Below are positions 1-8,663 of a DNA stretch of 26,489 nucleotides, in pieces. This stretch comes from a virus: positions 1 to 26,489 of the IMG/VR virus record IMGVR_UViG_3300021961_000538; one strand, given 5' to 3'. Made by a program: the position numbers and the translations under genes. Position 1 is the first letter of the stretch. Every line of letters starts with the position of its first letter. The notes beneath the pieces were generated by a model. It was not told the origin of the DNA and did no database searches. It saw only the letters and a list, made by a program, of their open reading frames with translations.

Positions 1-2
1 CA

Positions 3-1598
3 ATCAATGCGGCAGACAACCGCATGGTCAACCTTTTTGCCGAAGCTATCCCCGAAGGTAACGGCGGGAAAGAAGCCGGGTTCCTGCTGCGGTGTCCTGG
101 CTTGCGATTGCTCACAACCGTTGGCACCGGCCCTATTCGCGGCTTGTGGGTAACCAATGGCGTGGCCTATGTGGTGTCGGGCAGCAAGTTCTACAGTTTA
201 AGTACCACCTACACGGCCACCTTGCTCGGCACCGTGTCTGGCACCGGCCCGGTCAGCATGGCCGACAACGGGACGCAGATCTTTATTGCCTGTAACCCTG
301 AAAGTTTTATCTACAACACATCCACGGCGGTGTTCGCCCAGATTACCGATACGGATTTCCCCGGTGCTGGATCGGTTGGCTACCTTGACGGGTACTTTGT
401 ATTCAACGAACCGGACTCGCAGAAGTTTTGGGTCACCAGCTTGCTAGACGGCACTTCCGTAGATCCGTTGGATTTTGCCAGCGCGGAAGGCTACCCCGAC
501 AACGTAATTTCGTTGATCGTAGACCACCGCGAAATCTTCCTGTTTGGCACCACCAGCGTTGAGGTCTGGTATGACGCGGGAACGCCGGACTTCCCCTTGG
601 CGCGGATTCAAGGCGCGTTCATGGAAGTCGGGTGCGAGGCCGCGTACTCTGTGGCGAAACTCGACAACAGCGTGTTTTGGCTAGGATCGGACGCTCGGGG
701 GCGCGGAATTGTCTACCGGGCCAACGGATACACGCCCGCACGGATCTCGACCAACGCGGTGGAATACGCCATTCAGGGCTACGGCAGCATCTCCGATGCA
801 ATCGCCTACACCTACCAGCAGGACGGCCATCCATTCTATGTGCTGATCTTCCCGTCGGCTCAAGCTACTTGGGTCTATGACGTATCCACCACGTTGTGGC
901 ACGAACGCGCTGGGTTTGAGGACGGACAGTTTACGAGGCACCGCAGCAACTGCCAGATGTCGTACAACAGCGAGATTGTGGTGGGCGACTACGCGGACGG
1001 GCGATTGTACGCCTTTGATCTTGATGTCTACGCTGACGACGACCAGATCCAGAAGTGGCTGCGGTCGTGGCGGGCGCTGGCTACGGGGCAGAACAACCTC
1101 AAGCGTACCGCGCACCATTCTCTGCAACTGGATGCTGAAACGGGCGTGGGCCTGAATGCCTATCCCGCCTACGATGCCGAAGACCTTGCTACTGAAGCAG
1201 GGGACATTATTGTTGCCGAGTTTGTGCAAGGCTATCTAGTTACGCAAGCCGGTGACCAGTTAGTTACTGAGGCCGGTGACGGCAACGTGTCGCTAGTGAC
1301 GCAAGTGGAACCCGCCGAGGATTACAACGGCTATGCGCTGGAAACGGAAGCCTACACCGCAACGCCGGGTTATGACCCGCAAGTCATGCTGCGCTGGTCA
1401 GACGATGCGGGGCATACCTGGTCAAACGAACACTGGAACTCAATGGGTAAACTCGGGGCTTACGGCACCCGCACCATCTGGCGGCGGCTCGGCATGACGG
1501 AGAAGATCCGCGACCGGGTTTACGAGGTGTCTGGCACAGATCCGGTCAAAATCGCCATCATGGGCGCGGAATTGTTCGTTACGCCAACGAGTAGCTAG
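3..1598 (+). CDS. P22 gp10-like tail accessory / packaged-DNA stabilization protein (5' partial)
   Basis: The reading frame is open to the left edge: codons before the first ATG at 24 read INAADNR, running straight into MVNLFAE, so the true start lies outside the window. The junction INA..NR.VNLF followed by a CPGL motif is typical of the P22 gp10 / Phage_stabilise family, tail-hub proteins that bind below the portal and help hold packaged DNA in the capsid. About 531 codons are visible. The body is rich in beta-strand, Gly and aromatic residues, as expected for a beta-propeller-like tail factor. Its stop TAG overlaps the next gene's GTG start by one base (TAGTG), implying translational coupling. 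Family assignment rests on recalled motifs, not a search. Alternative: another head-tail connector of similar fold. Confidence 0.8.
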   Translation: MNAADNRMVNLFAEAIPEGNGGKEAGFLLRCPGLRLLTTVGTGPIRGLWVTNGVAYVVSGSKFYSLSTTYTATLLGTVSGTGPVSMADNGTQIFIACNPESFIYNTSTAVFAQITDTDFPGAGSVGYLDGYFVFNEPDSQKFWVTSLLDGTSVDPLDFASAEGYPDNVISLIVDHREIFLFGTTSVEVWYDAGTPDFPLARIQGAFMEVGCEAAYSVAKLDNSVFWLGSDARGRGIVYRANGYTPARISTNAVEYAIQGYGSISDAIAYTYQQDGHPFYVLIFPSAQATWVYDVSTTLWHERAGFEDGQFTRHRSNCQMSYNSEIVVGDYADGRLYAFDLDVYADDDQIQKWLRSWRALATGQNNLKRTAHHSLQLDAETGVGLNAYPAYDAEDLATEAGDIIVAEFVQGYLVTQAGDQLVTEAGDGNVSLVTQVEPAEDYNGYALETEAYTATPGYDPQVMLRWSDDAGHTWSNEHWNSMGKLGAYGTRTIWRRLGMTEKIRDRVYEVSGTDPVKIAIMGAELFVTPTSS

Positions 1599-3427
1599 TG
1601 GCAAACCTCAATATCACTAACATCCCCGCGCCTCGGGTGCCGTTTATTGACGAGCGCACCGGGCTGATGGCGCGGGAGTGGTATCGGTTCTTTCTCAACC
1701 TGTTCGTCCTGACCGGCAGCGGGAACAACCCGGTATCGCTTGAGGAATTGCAGCTTGGGCCACCTAACCAGCCCGATCTGACCGAGTTGCTGATCCAAAT
1801 CAATCAGAACATTGCCCCGCAGTACGAGGATCAATCGGGCGACTTCTTGGCGACCCTTGACACCGCGCAACTGATGTCTATGATGTCGCGGTTTGAGAAC
1901 GCCGAAGCCGCCATCCAAGGGGCGTACCTCCAGCCGGTTGTGCAGACCGGCACCATTGCCAACTACAATCTGGACGGTAGCCCAACGGCGGGCGGTGTGG
2001 CCTATGGCACCGGCCCTGCGTTGGCGGTCAGCGCTGCCGGGACGCTGGGCCAGGTGCTGACCAGCGGCGGTGCTGGAGCGCCCACATGGGCCACAGACGC
2101 GGGTGGCTCGGTCACCAGCGTGTCTGTGGTGTCTGCCAACGGGCTGGCGGGGACGGTAGCTACCGCGACAACAACCCCGGCAATCACGCTTTCCACGACC
2201 GTCACCGGCCTGCTCAAGGGCAACGGGACGGCGATCAGCGCAGCCGCCAGCGGCACAGACTACGCCCCCGCAACCAGCGGCACCTCGATCCTGTACGGCA
2301 ACGCGGCGGGCGGGTTCAACAACGTCACCATCGGTTCAGGCGTTTCCTTTGCCGCTGGGACGCTGTCCGCGACCGGATCGGGCGGCACGGTGACCAGCGT
2401 GGCCGCGCTGACCCTTGGCACGACCGGCACAGACCTGTCCAGCACCGTGGCAAACGGCACGACTACGCCGGTCATTACGCTCCAAGTTCCAACCGCTTCT
2501 GCGGCTAATCGCGGTGCTTTGAGCGCCGCAGATTGGACGACCTTTAACAACAAGGGCAGCGGCAGCGTTACCAGCGTCAGCTTTACCGGCGGGATCATCA
2601 CTGTTGCAACGGCTACCACTACCCCGGCGCTAACGGTTGCCGGGACAAGCGGCGGCATACCCTACTTCTCCAGCGCGTCAACCTGGGCTACGTCTGCCGC
2701 TCTTGCGGCGGGGGCGGTAGTTCTTGGCGGTGGCGCGGGCGTGACACCAGCTACGACCGCAACCGGAACGGGTGTTGTTACCGCGCTCGGGGTCAATACC
2801 GGAACGGCAGGCGCGTTTGTAGTCAACGGCGGCGCTTTGGGTACACCGTCTAGCGGCAGCGTAACCAACCTGACCGGCACCGCCAGCATCAACATCAATG
2901 GGACGGTGGGGGCTACAACGGCGGCTGATGGTAAATTCACCACATTAAGCGCATCAGATACGTTTACGCCAAATCAAACAAAAGGCATTGTTGGAACGAC
3001 CACAAACAATTCAGCCCAAACAGGAAGCGTTGGCGAGTATGTCGCGTCAATTGTTTCTTCAGGATCGGCGGTTGCGTTAACGACAGGCACAGCAAAGACC
3101 GTTACTAGCATTTCACTGACTGCGGGGGATTGGGACGTTGAAGGGTCTATTACATTTACCGGCGGGGCAACCACTAACGTCGTGTACCTTAATGCTGACT
3201 TGTCTACTGTTAATGACACTCTTGTTGGCAATGTGGGTACGTTCAACAGCACCACATATGGGGCCGCTGGCATAGTCTTATTTCCTGTGGTAGATCAGAA
3301 TATTCCGCTGTACATGACACGGGTAAGCATTTCTTCGACTACGACATATTATCTTGTAACGCGGGCATCTTTTTCAATTAGCACTTGTTCCGCGTATGGA
3401 GCAATTAAAGCTAGGCGAGTACGATAA
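1598..3427 (+). CDS. Repeat-rich tail fiber / virion appendage protein
   Basis: The 609-residue protein starts with GTG overlapping the upstream stop. Residues 1-45 (NITNIPAPRVPF..ERTGLM..EWYRFF) form a conserved-looking N-terminal module seen in podoviral appendage proteins and are probably the virion-attachment end. Residues about 165-450 are a low-complexity Gly/Ser/Thr/Ala shaft with a recurring pattern: VTSV, about 20-30 residues, T.TTP.ITL. It includes an AANRGALSAADWTTFN-type segment common in tail fibers. The C-terminal 150 residues form a separate beta-rich domain, probably the tip. Base composition changes near 2930: the shaft is GC-rich and the tip AT-rich, like the tailspike that follows, suggesting module exchange. 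No enzymatic motif is visible; host binding is inferred from position and architecture. Confidence 0.72.
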   Translation: MANLNITNIPAPRVPFIDERTGLMAREWYRFFLNLFVLTGSGNNPVSLEELQLGPPNQPDLTELLIQINQNIAPQYEDQSGDFLATLDTAQLMSMMSRFENAEAAIQGAYLQPVVQTGTIANYNLDGSPTAGGVAYGTGPALAVSAAGTLGQVLTSGGAGAPTWATDAGGSVTSVSVVSANGLAGTVATATTTPAITLSTTVTGLLKGNGTAISAAASGTDYAPATSGTSILYGNAAGGFNNVTIGSGVSFAAGTLSATGSGGTVTSVAALTLGTTGTDLSSTVANGTTTPVITLQVPTASAANRGALSAADWTTFNNKGSGSVTSVSFTGGIITVATATTTPALTVAGTSGGIPYFSSASTWATSAALAAGAVVLGGGAGVTPATTATGTGVVTALGVNTGTAGAFVVNGGALGTPSSGSVTNLTGTASININGTVGATTAADGKFTTLSASDTFTPNQTKGIVGTTTNNSAQTGSVGEYVASIVSSGSAVALTTGTAKTVTSISLTAGDWDVEGSITFTGGATTNVVYLNADLSTVNDTLVGNVGTFNSTTYGAAGIVLFPVVDQNIPLYMTRVSISSTTTYYLVTRASFSISTCSAYGAIKARRVR

Positions 3428-3460
3428 TGAACAACCCAAACCCGCCGAGGGGCGCATAAA

Positions 3461-4843
3461 ATGAGCCTTACCAAAGTAACCAATTCAATGATTTCTGGTG
3501 CCGTTGTCAATGTCCTTGATTTTGGCGCTGATTCTACTGGCATCGCGGATAGCACTGCGGAAATTCAAGCCGCCATTGATAGCGTAACAAATGGAACCGT
3601 GTATTTTCCAAACGGCACATATTCCATTAACACAACGCTAAACATTGATGCTGATACAAAACTATCGTTAAATCTTGTTGGCAATGGTTTGGCATCTAAG
3701 CTGCAATACGATGGAACAACTAGCGCTATCCCTATGGTTTATTACTATGGTGGTAGTAACTCAGCGTTTTCAAAAATTGAAGGCTTGCAGTTTTTCAACA
3801 ATTATCACACAGGCGACACAACCTTAAACAATGTGATCGGTGTGCGGATTGGTGAGAAAAACGCAGCCGCAACAGACGGAGGCAATGGAACCTGTAACGT
3901 AACTTTTACAAAAAACCAATTTCAGTACTTCGATACCGCAATTGAAATTTATAGCGAAAGCGATCAAGTCACCATTGAAGATAATTACTTTTTTGTATGG
4001 ACTGGGTATGCGGTTTTAGGAACAAAAAATCCATTGGTTACTTCTGGCGCTGGTAGCGCGACTACGCGAGTGCTAAACAATCTTTTTATCGGCGGGCAAA
4101 CTGGTTCTTGGGCTGTCAAATTTAACGGTTCTGGTTGCTATGCAATTGGTAATACCGTTCAAAACGCCACATCAGGCAAAGGCATCTGGCTTTCAAGTGG
4201 TGCGGGTTTTAATGTCTCTTGCAACTACACAGAGTCAACTGGTGTTGGCCCTTTTATTCTTTGTGATAGCACAGGAAATGGTTACATTGGCGAAAATGAA
4301 ATTGGCGGCTACCCTGGCGGGTATGTTATTGACATTAGCTCAAGTTGCGACAACGTAAACATCGGGTCAAATCTTTTTGCGGTTTCAGGCGGTGTGCCAT
4401 TGGCTCATGTAAGAATTGATGCTGCGTCTACTGGAGTAAACCTTTTAGGCAAACAGCAGGCTTCCTCTGGAAGCAGTAATTTAATTACCGGAACGCCAAG
4501 TTTTTCTTTTGATGGGAATGGCAATACTACCGCTTCGACCTCTTGTAAAGCCCCACTTGTTACAACCGAAAGCAGTTTTGTAAACATTACGGGTTCGTCA
4601 AATTCCACACTATTTACCGCCGTGGATAACGCTTGCTATCTAGTCAACCTATCTCAAGAATCCGAAGATTATGCTGCGACCGCGCTCGTAACTGTTATCG
4701 GAAATAGCGGAACGGTGGCGGTAACTTCTTTGTATAGCACCAACGCAAGCCTGTCTATTACGGCAACAGGGTTAGCGATCAAAGCAAACAATGGAATTGG
4801 TAGCACAAGAACTGTTTATTACGGCTACATTAGAATTGCTTGA
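3461..4843 (+). CDS. Tailspike-like protein with pectate-lyase-type beta-helix
   Basis: This 460-residue protein has an N-terminal segment (residues about 15-80) with VLDFGADSTG..D.TAEIQAAIDS and YFPNGTYSI motifs, the hallmark start of Pectate_lyase_3 right-handed beta-helix proteins. The middle is a long Asn/Gly/Ser-rich succession of short strands with N-N ladder patterns (for example VTIEDNYFFV, VLNNLFIGG), consistent with parallel beta-helix coils. The C-terminal 90 residues are a distinct Ser/Thr/Ala-rich beta domain. It may bind or degrade a surface polysaccharide, but no catalytic residues can be assigned by eye. The gene is clearly AT-richer than the structural genes on both sides, as is the end of the upstream fiber, consistent with horizontal acquisition of host-range sequence. 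A GAGG motif lies 12 bases upstream of the ATG. Confidence 0.75.
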   Translation: MSLTKVTNSMISGAVVNVLDFGADSTGIADSTAEIQAAIDSVTNGTVYFPNGTYSINTTLNIDADTKLSLNLVGNGLASKLQYDGTTSAIPMVYYYGGSNSAFSKIEGLQFFNNYHTGDTTLNNVIGVRIGEKNAAATDGGNGTCNVTFTKNQFQYFDTAIEIYSESDQVTIEDNYFFVWTGYAVLGTKNPLVTSGAGSATTRVLNNLFIGGQTGSWAVKFNGSGCYAIGNTVQNATSGKGIWLSSGAGFNVSCNYTESTGVGPFILCDSTGNGYIGENEIGGYPGGYVIDISSSCDNVNIGSNLFAVSGGVPLAHVRIDAASTGVNLLGKQQASSGSSNLITGTPSFSFDGNGNTTASTSCKAPLVTTESSFVNITGSSNSTLFTAVDNACYLVNLSQESEDYAATALVTVIGNSGTVAVTSLYSTNASLSITATGLAIKANNGIGSTRTVYYGYIRIA

Positions 4844-4868
4844 ATTAAAACGGCGTTAAGGAAAAACC

Positions 4869-5366
4869 ATGAGCAACGTAAACCTCTCAGCATTTGGTGG
4901 TGTCGGTTGGCAGTTTTTCGACAACAACGGTGTGCCGTTGGCCGGTGGGTTGATCTACACCTACGCGGCAGGCACCACGACACCGCAGGCCACCTACACG
5001 ACCAGTGCGGGAACAATAGCGCACACCAATCCGATTGTGCTGAACTCGGCAGGCCGGGTGTCTGGGGGGCAGATCTGGTTGCTGTTCGCCAGCTACAAGT
5101 TTGTCCTGCAAACTTCGGCGGCGGTGTTGATTGCGACCTACGACAATATTTCCAGCGGTGGTGGTGGTGTGCCTGTCATTTCAAACTTTACCGGCGATGG
5201 CACCACGGTCAGTTTTAACTTGGGCAACGCAACCAACGAGAACACTACAAACGTCTACATCAACGGCGTATACCAGCAAAAGAACACCTACTCGCTTAGT
5301 GGGTCAAATCTGGTGTTTTCAGCAGCGCCCCCGAATACATCTACGATTGAAGTCAGCTTTACCTAG
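4869..5366 (+). CDS. Short fiber / head-binding-domain protein
   Basis: The 165-residue protein falls into two parts. Residues about 10-65 contain FFDNNGVPLAGGLIYTY, TTTPQATYT and NPIVLNSAGR, the signature of phage tail-fiber N-terminal and P22-tailspike-like head-binding domains. After a Gly linker (SSGGGGV, about residue 97) comes a second beta domain with a TGDGTTVSFNL..NENTTNVYINGVYQQKNTY-like pattern (here cut by intervening residues) that recurs in fiber and carbohydrate-binding modules. It lacks a catalytic or long shaft domain and is short for a complete spike, so it probably acts as an adaptor or assembles with neighbouring appendage proteins. Start ATG is preceded by AAGGAAAAACC. 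GC content returns to the background level here, which marks the right boundary of the AT-rich island. Confidence 0.7.
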   Translation: MSNVNLSAFGGVGWQFFDNNGVPLAGGLIYTYAAGTTTPQATYTTSAGTIAHTNPIVLNSAGRVSGGQIWLLFASYKFVLQTSAAVLIATYDNISSGGGGVPVISNFTGDGTTVSFNLGNATNENTTNVYINGVYQQKNTYSLSGSNLVFSAAPPNTSTIEVSFT

Positions 5367-5400
5367 CCGGATCCAAACCAGTTAGCTAAGGAGAATTAAA

Positions 5401-5736
5401 TTGACAGTTACAGTTAAGGTTTTGATTCCGGCTAAAACAGCCGAAGCAACTCAAGTTACCCAATACACCGCGACCAACGTCACCACGATTATCGACAAGT
5501 TCACGGCGACCAACTACAGCGCAACGGCTGCAACCTTGAGCGTTAACTTGGTTACCTCGGGCGACACGGCGGGCAACCAAAACTTGATCACCAAGACCAA
5601 GACGCTGGCGGCAAGCGAGGTGTACACTTTCCCCGAGATTGTCGGCCAGGTGCTGATGGCAAGCGGGTTTATCTCCACCATCGCTGGAACGGCCACGGCC
5701 ATCAACATTCGCGCAAGTGGGCGGGAAGTTAGCTGA
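5401..5736 (+). CDS. Small virion-type beta protein, function unknown
   Basis: The 111-residue protein begins at TTG. The start is chosen because an excellent ribosome-binding sequence (TAAGGAG) ends about eight bases before it and no ATG fits. The sequence is Thr/Ala/Val-rich with alternating hydrophobic residues, suggesting an all-beta fold of about eight strands, and has no Cys, no signal peptide and no membrane segment. It sits among appendage and ejection genes, so a neck, tail or decoration role is plausible, but no family was recognised. The next gene's ribosome-binding site follows its stop within 20 bases. Confidence 0.7.
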   Translation: MTVTVKVLIPAKTAEATQVTQYTATNVTTIIDKFTATNYSATAATLSVNLVTSGDTAGNQNLITKTKTLAASEVYTFPEIVGQVLMASGFISTIAGTATAINIRASGREVS

Positions 5737-5755
5737 TAGGCCACAGGAGAAAGAC

Positions 5756-7222
5756 ATGGCAATGCTAGAAGACGTACTGGGCCAATACAACCAAAGCAAC
5801 TTTGATATTGGCTCGGCTGCGGCGCTCATCCGCCAGCTTGGGCAACAAGTGGGGCTGTCCGAAGAAGAACTGGCCGCTGCCGTCCCAGTGTTCGGCGACG
5901 AGCATCGGGCGGCGATCAACAGCGGCTACACCGAAGGCAGCAACTATTCTGCCATTGCTCAACGTGCGGTTGCGGACGCTCTGGATGCGCGGGGGGTAGA
6001 CTCATCGCGCTTCAAACAGGCCACGCAAGGCTTTGTTGACCAAGGCGCACAACAAGCACAACAACGGTGGCAGGCGACACAAAAACCGAATAAAGGGTTG
6101 TTCGGCGATCTTGGGCCGATTGCCAAAATTGCCGCGTTGTTTCCCGGCCCGCAGCAACCGTTCCTTCTGGCAGCAAATGCGGCAAACAGTCTTAGCCAGG
6201 GCGATCTAATCGGTGCGGGAACAAACGCTCTCGGAGCCTATGGTGGTTTCAGCGGGGGGTACAACCCCGGTGCTGGTGGCGAGGGGGCATTGTCTGCTTC
6301 CGAGTTTGCGGCCAATGCTGGCCCCGCGTACACAGGAGGCAATATGGACGGTTTTGACCCTAGCGAAGTTAATCTTGGCGAATACCAGAGTTTCAGCCCC
6401 GGCTACACCGGCGACATGAACTTAGGTGAATATCAGAGTTTCCCCGCTACCGGCGGTGCCTCTGGGCAGGGGATGCTACAGCAACTCATGTCCGCTACCG
6501 GCTTGACCGAAAAGCAGCTTACGGGTTTAGGCTCGGCGGCGATCTCAAGCCTTGCTTCGCTGTACGGAGCCAACCGAATAGGCAAAGCCGCCTCTACTGC
6601 GGCGAACATCGGTACGGGTGCGGCTGACCGCGCCTCGCAACTCCAGCAGAACCAGTACGACCAGACCCGTGCGGATCTTGCGCCGTATCGTATGGCGGGG
6701 ACAAACGCGTTGGCGCAACTGACGGCGGGTACGGCACCTGGTGGGCAGTTCACCAAGTCATTTGGCATGTCGGACTTTGAGCAAGACCCCGGCTACGGCT
6801 TCAGGATGTCCGAAGGCTTGAAGGCGCTCGACCGTACTGCGGCGGCTCGCGGCAACCTGTTGTCAGGGGCCACGCTGAAGGGCGCACAGCGGTACGGGCA
6901 GGATCTGGGCAGTCAGGAGTACCAGAACGCGTTTAACCGCTACCAGACCAACCGCAGCAACGTCCTGAACCCGCTCCAGAGCCTTGCCGGTGTTGGACAG
7001 ACTTCGACCAATCAAGGAATTGCTGCGGGGCAGAACTACGCAACCAACGTGGGTAACCTCGGCATGGGCGCTGCGGCTAACCAAGCTAACGCGGGTCTGA
7101 CCGCCGCACAAGCCAACCAATCTGCATACGGCAACGTCGGCAACGCGTTTGCAAATTACCTTACGCCCAACCCCATGAACGAGTTCTTCCAAAACCAGCT
7201 TAACAAGCGGCCGGGGCAATAA
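5756..7222 (+). CDS. DNA transfer (ejection) protein, gp7-position
   Basis: The 488-residue protein uses the ATG at 5756, with AGGAGA six bases upstream; a longer reading from GTG 5717 lacks this and overlaps the previous gene. The C-terminal half carries a pattern common to podoviral internal DNA-transfer proteins: FEQDPGYGFRMSEGLKAL, then AAARGNLLSG, YGQDLGSQEYQNAFNRYQTN and NVLNPLQSLAGVGQ, followed by Ala/Asn/Gln-rich amphipathic sequence. The N-terminal half is helical and then Gly-rich (residues about 150-240) with a short protein-level repeat, NLGEYQSF at residues 206 and 222. The first of three tandem ejection-type genes, it occupies the position of P22 gene 7. Such proteins leave the capsid with the DNA and help build the channel across the cell envelope. 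The exact gp7 equivalence is inferred from gene order. Confidence 0.72.
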   Translation: MAMLEDVLGQYNQSNFDIGSAAALIRQLGQQVGLSEEELAAAVPVFGDEHRAAINSGYTEGSNYSAIAQRAVADALDARGVDSSRFKQATQGFVDQGAQQAQQRWQATQKPNKGLFGDLGPIAKIAALFPGPQQPFLLAANAANSLSQGDLIGAGTNALGAYGGFSGGYNPGAGGEGALSASEFAANAGPAYTGGNMDGFDPSEVNLGEYQSFSPGYTGDMNLGEYQSFPATGGASGQGMLQQLMSATGLTEKQLTGLGSAAISSLASLYGANRIGKAASTAANIGTGAADRASQLQQNQYDQTRADLAPYRMAGTNALAQLTAGTAPGGQFTKSFGMSDFEQDPGYGFRMSEGLKALDRTAAARGNLLSGATLKGAQRYGQDLGSQEYQNAFNRYQTNRSNVLNPLQSLAGVGQTSTNQGIAAGQNYATNVGNLGMGAAANQANAGLTAAQANQSAYGNVGNAFANYLTPNPMNEFFQNQLNKRPGQ

Positions 7223-7224
7223 TC

Positions 7225-8277
7225 ATGGCAAACATCAACTTTGGCATACTCGACACGCAAAGCCCTGCGAAGATCGGCAATGCGTTCATCCGCTCACCGG
7301 AGCAGCAGAACGCCAATATGCTCCAAGCGATGCAGATGCAGGGGTTTGTAAATCAAAATGAACTAGCGCAATCACAACTCAGAACTGCTAGACGCGCCGA
7401 AGAAGGGCAAGCCCTGCTTGGTCAAGCGTACGCAGGAGCCAATTTTGGGACAGGCGGAACTGCGGGAGGAATGGCAGATGGTGCTGGTCAATCACCATAT
7501 CCTTCAATGCGGGAAAATATTGTTAAAAAACTTCTCGGGACTCCTAGTGCTTACCTAATTCCTGGTGAGTTGGCAAAAATTACTGAGATGGAAAATAAAG
7601 AAACGACTAACAGAAAAGCGCAAGGGGAAGTAGAAAAACAAGCGCGTGAGGCTGTTGACTATACATTGAAACAATATCAAACCGAAGTGCCTAGAGTTAC
7701 TGACGCAGCAGGCGTTGAAAGATATACCCGCGCAACTTTTAAAGACAAGTTGTTAGGGCCGATAGTGAGTAGGTTTAAGACAGAAGACCAAGCTGTTGCA
7801 GATGCTGTAAATTTGTTTAACTCACCCGGCGGCGCAAACAAATGGGCCACGCAGAACATGGGTATGTCAGCAGATAAACTTGTTGACTTGCTTAAAACAA
7901 CTACAAGAACTACAAATCTTGGAAACGTGAATAGAGAACAAAAAGTTGATGCGTTTGGTAATCCAGTTGGAACTCCGGTTGATACACCAATGCAAATGAC
8001 ACCAGGACAAGTACAAACTGCTAAAGACGCAAGACTTTCCCGCGAACAATCTGCAAGTCAGTTTAACGCTGGTGGTTACACTTATGATTTGAAACAGGGC
8101 GTGAGATACAACAGAAATGGAATTGCAGAACCTTTATTGCAACAACCTGCTGGCGGATCTGCTGCTTCTGTAGGTGGTGGCATCCCAACAGGACGTAATG
8201 CCGCAGGATTGGTGCCTGTTGGAGTAACTCCAGAAAAACCACCAGAGTCATATTACAAAGAAGTTAAGGGGTTATAA
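7225..8277 (+). CDS. DNA ejection protein, gp20-position (upstream part, apparently frameshifted)
   Basis: Starts at ATG two bases after the upstream stop. The N-terminus (ANINFGILDTQSPAKIGNAF) followed by a long Gln/Met/Ala helix resembles internal virion proteins. The frame stops at 8275-8277 after 350 residues, ending ..YYKEVKGL. Frame -1 is open from 8268 onward and reads VINTNDAINNLKQMVS.., a natural helical continuation that runs to 8663. A joined product would be about 479 residues, close to the size known for P22 gp20. Base composition drops from about position 7480 (near residue 85), so the gene is a GC-rich head fused to an AT-rich body, which suggests recombination inside the gene. 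Either a -1 slip on the G-run or one missing base would produce the full protein. Confidence 0.68.
   Translation: MANINFGILDTQSPAKIGNAFIRSPEQQNANMLQAMQMQGFVNQNELAQSQLRTARRAEEGQALLGQAYAGANFGTGGTAGGMADGAGQSPYPSMRENIVKKLLGTPSAYLIPGELAKITEMENKETTNRKAQGEVEKQAREAVDYTLKQYQTEVPRVTDAAGVERYTRATFKDKLLGPIVSRFKTEDQAVADAVNLFNSPGGANKWATQNMGMSADKLVDLLKTTTRTTNLGNVNREQKVDAFGNPVGTPVDTPMQMTPGQVQTAKDARLSREQSASQFNAGGYTYDLKQGVRYNRNGIAEPLLQQPAGGSAASVGGGIPTGRNAAGLVPVGVTPEKPPESYYKEVKGL
8263..8277 (+). other. Candidate -1 frameshift site at a G-run
   Basis: The upstream frame reads GTT-AAG-GGG-TTA-TAA. The -1 frame has a stop at 8265-8267, so the two frames overlap only from 8268 to 8277, exactly over the GGGG run (8268-8271). 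A glycyl-tRNA on GGG can slip back one base and re-pair perfectly. This could be programmed frameshifting, a real one-base deletion (five G's to four) or a consensus error. No strong pseudoknot or stem was identified just downstream. Confidence 0.45.
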
Positions 8278-8309
8278 ATACCAATGACGCAATAAATAAC
8301 CTGAAACAA

Positions 8310-8663
8310 ATGGTTAGTAATTTTACTCCCGCAGATATGGTTAACCCCGCTCGTAGAGCAGAAATTGATACGGCGCATAAAACCGCAGTATTACTATCCA
8401 AAGAAATGTTTAACTTGGGCGTGTTAAACGGCGGCGACCAAAAAATACTTGAGCAAGTAATTCCTGACCCTATCGCATTTAGCAAAGGTCTTGTCCCAAT
8501 TGAAACAATTAGAAAAAACCTTGACGCAGCTTCAAATGTAGTTAGTCGCATGAATAACACATTATCAAGAGTTCACAAGCAACCATTGTTGAGTTTGGAT
8601 GCAGTAACACCCAATGCGCCAAGTCCATCAGCGCCGCCAATTCAATCCTTCAGGAGACCGTGA
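8310..8663 (+). CDS. Downstream part of the gp20-position ejection protein
   Basis: The frame is open from 8268; the first ATG is at 8310 and gives 117 residues, but it has no ribosome-binding sequence (upstream bases are AT-rich with no purine-rich motif). The protein is helical with alternating charged and hydrophobic residues (for example PARRAEIDTAHKTAVLLSKE) and a Pro/Ser tail, as expected for the C-terminal part of an internal virion protein. Its stop TGA overlaps the next ATG by one base (TGATG). I read it as the end of the preceding gene rather than an independent gene, because its in-frame sequence upstream of the ATG continues the helix and the genes on both sides are contiguous. 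If separate, it would be translated by re-initiation. Confidence 0.6.
   Translation: MVSNFTPADMVNPARRAEIDTAHKTAVLLSKEMFNLGVLNGGDQKILEQVIPDPIAFSKGLVPIETIRKNLDAASNVVSRMNNTLSRVHKQPLLSLDAVTPNAPSPSAPPIQSFRRP

Noticed and set aside
681-1229. Long minus-strand frame opposite the gp10-like gene
   Set aside because: Shadow frame of a GC-rich coding region, with no ribosome-binding site or domain.
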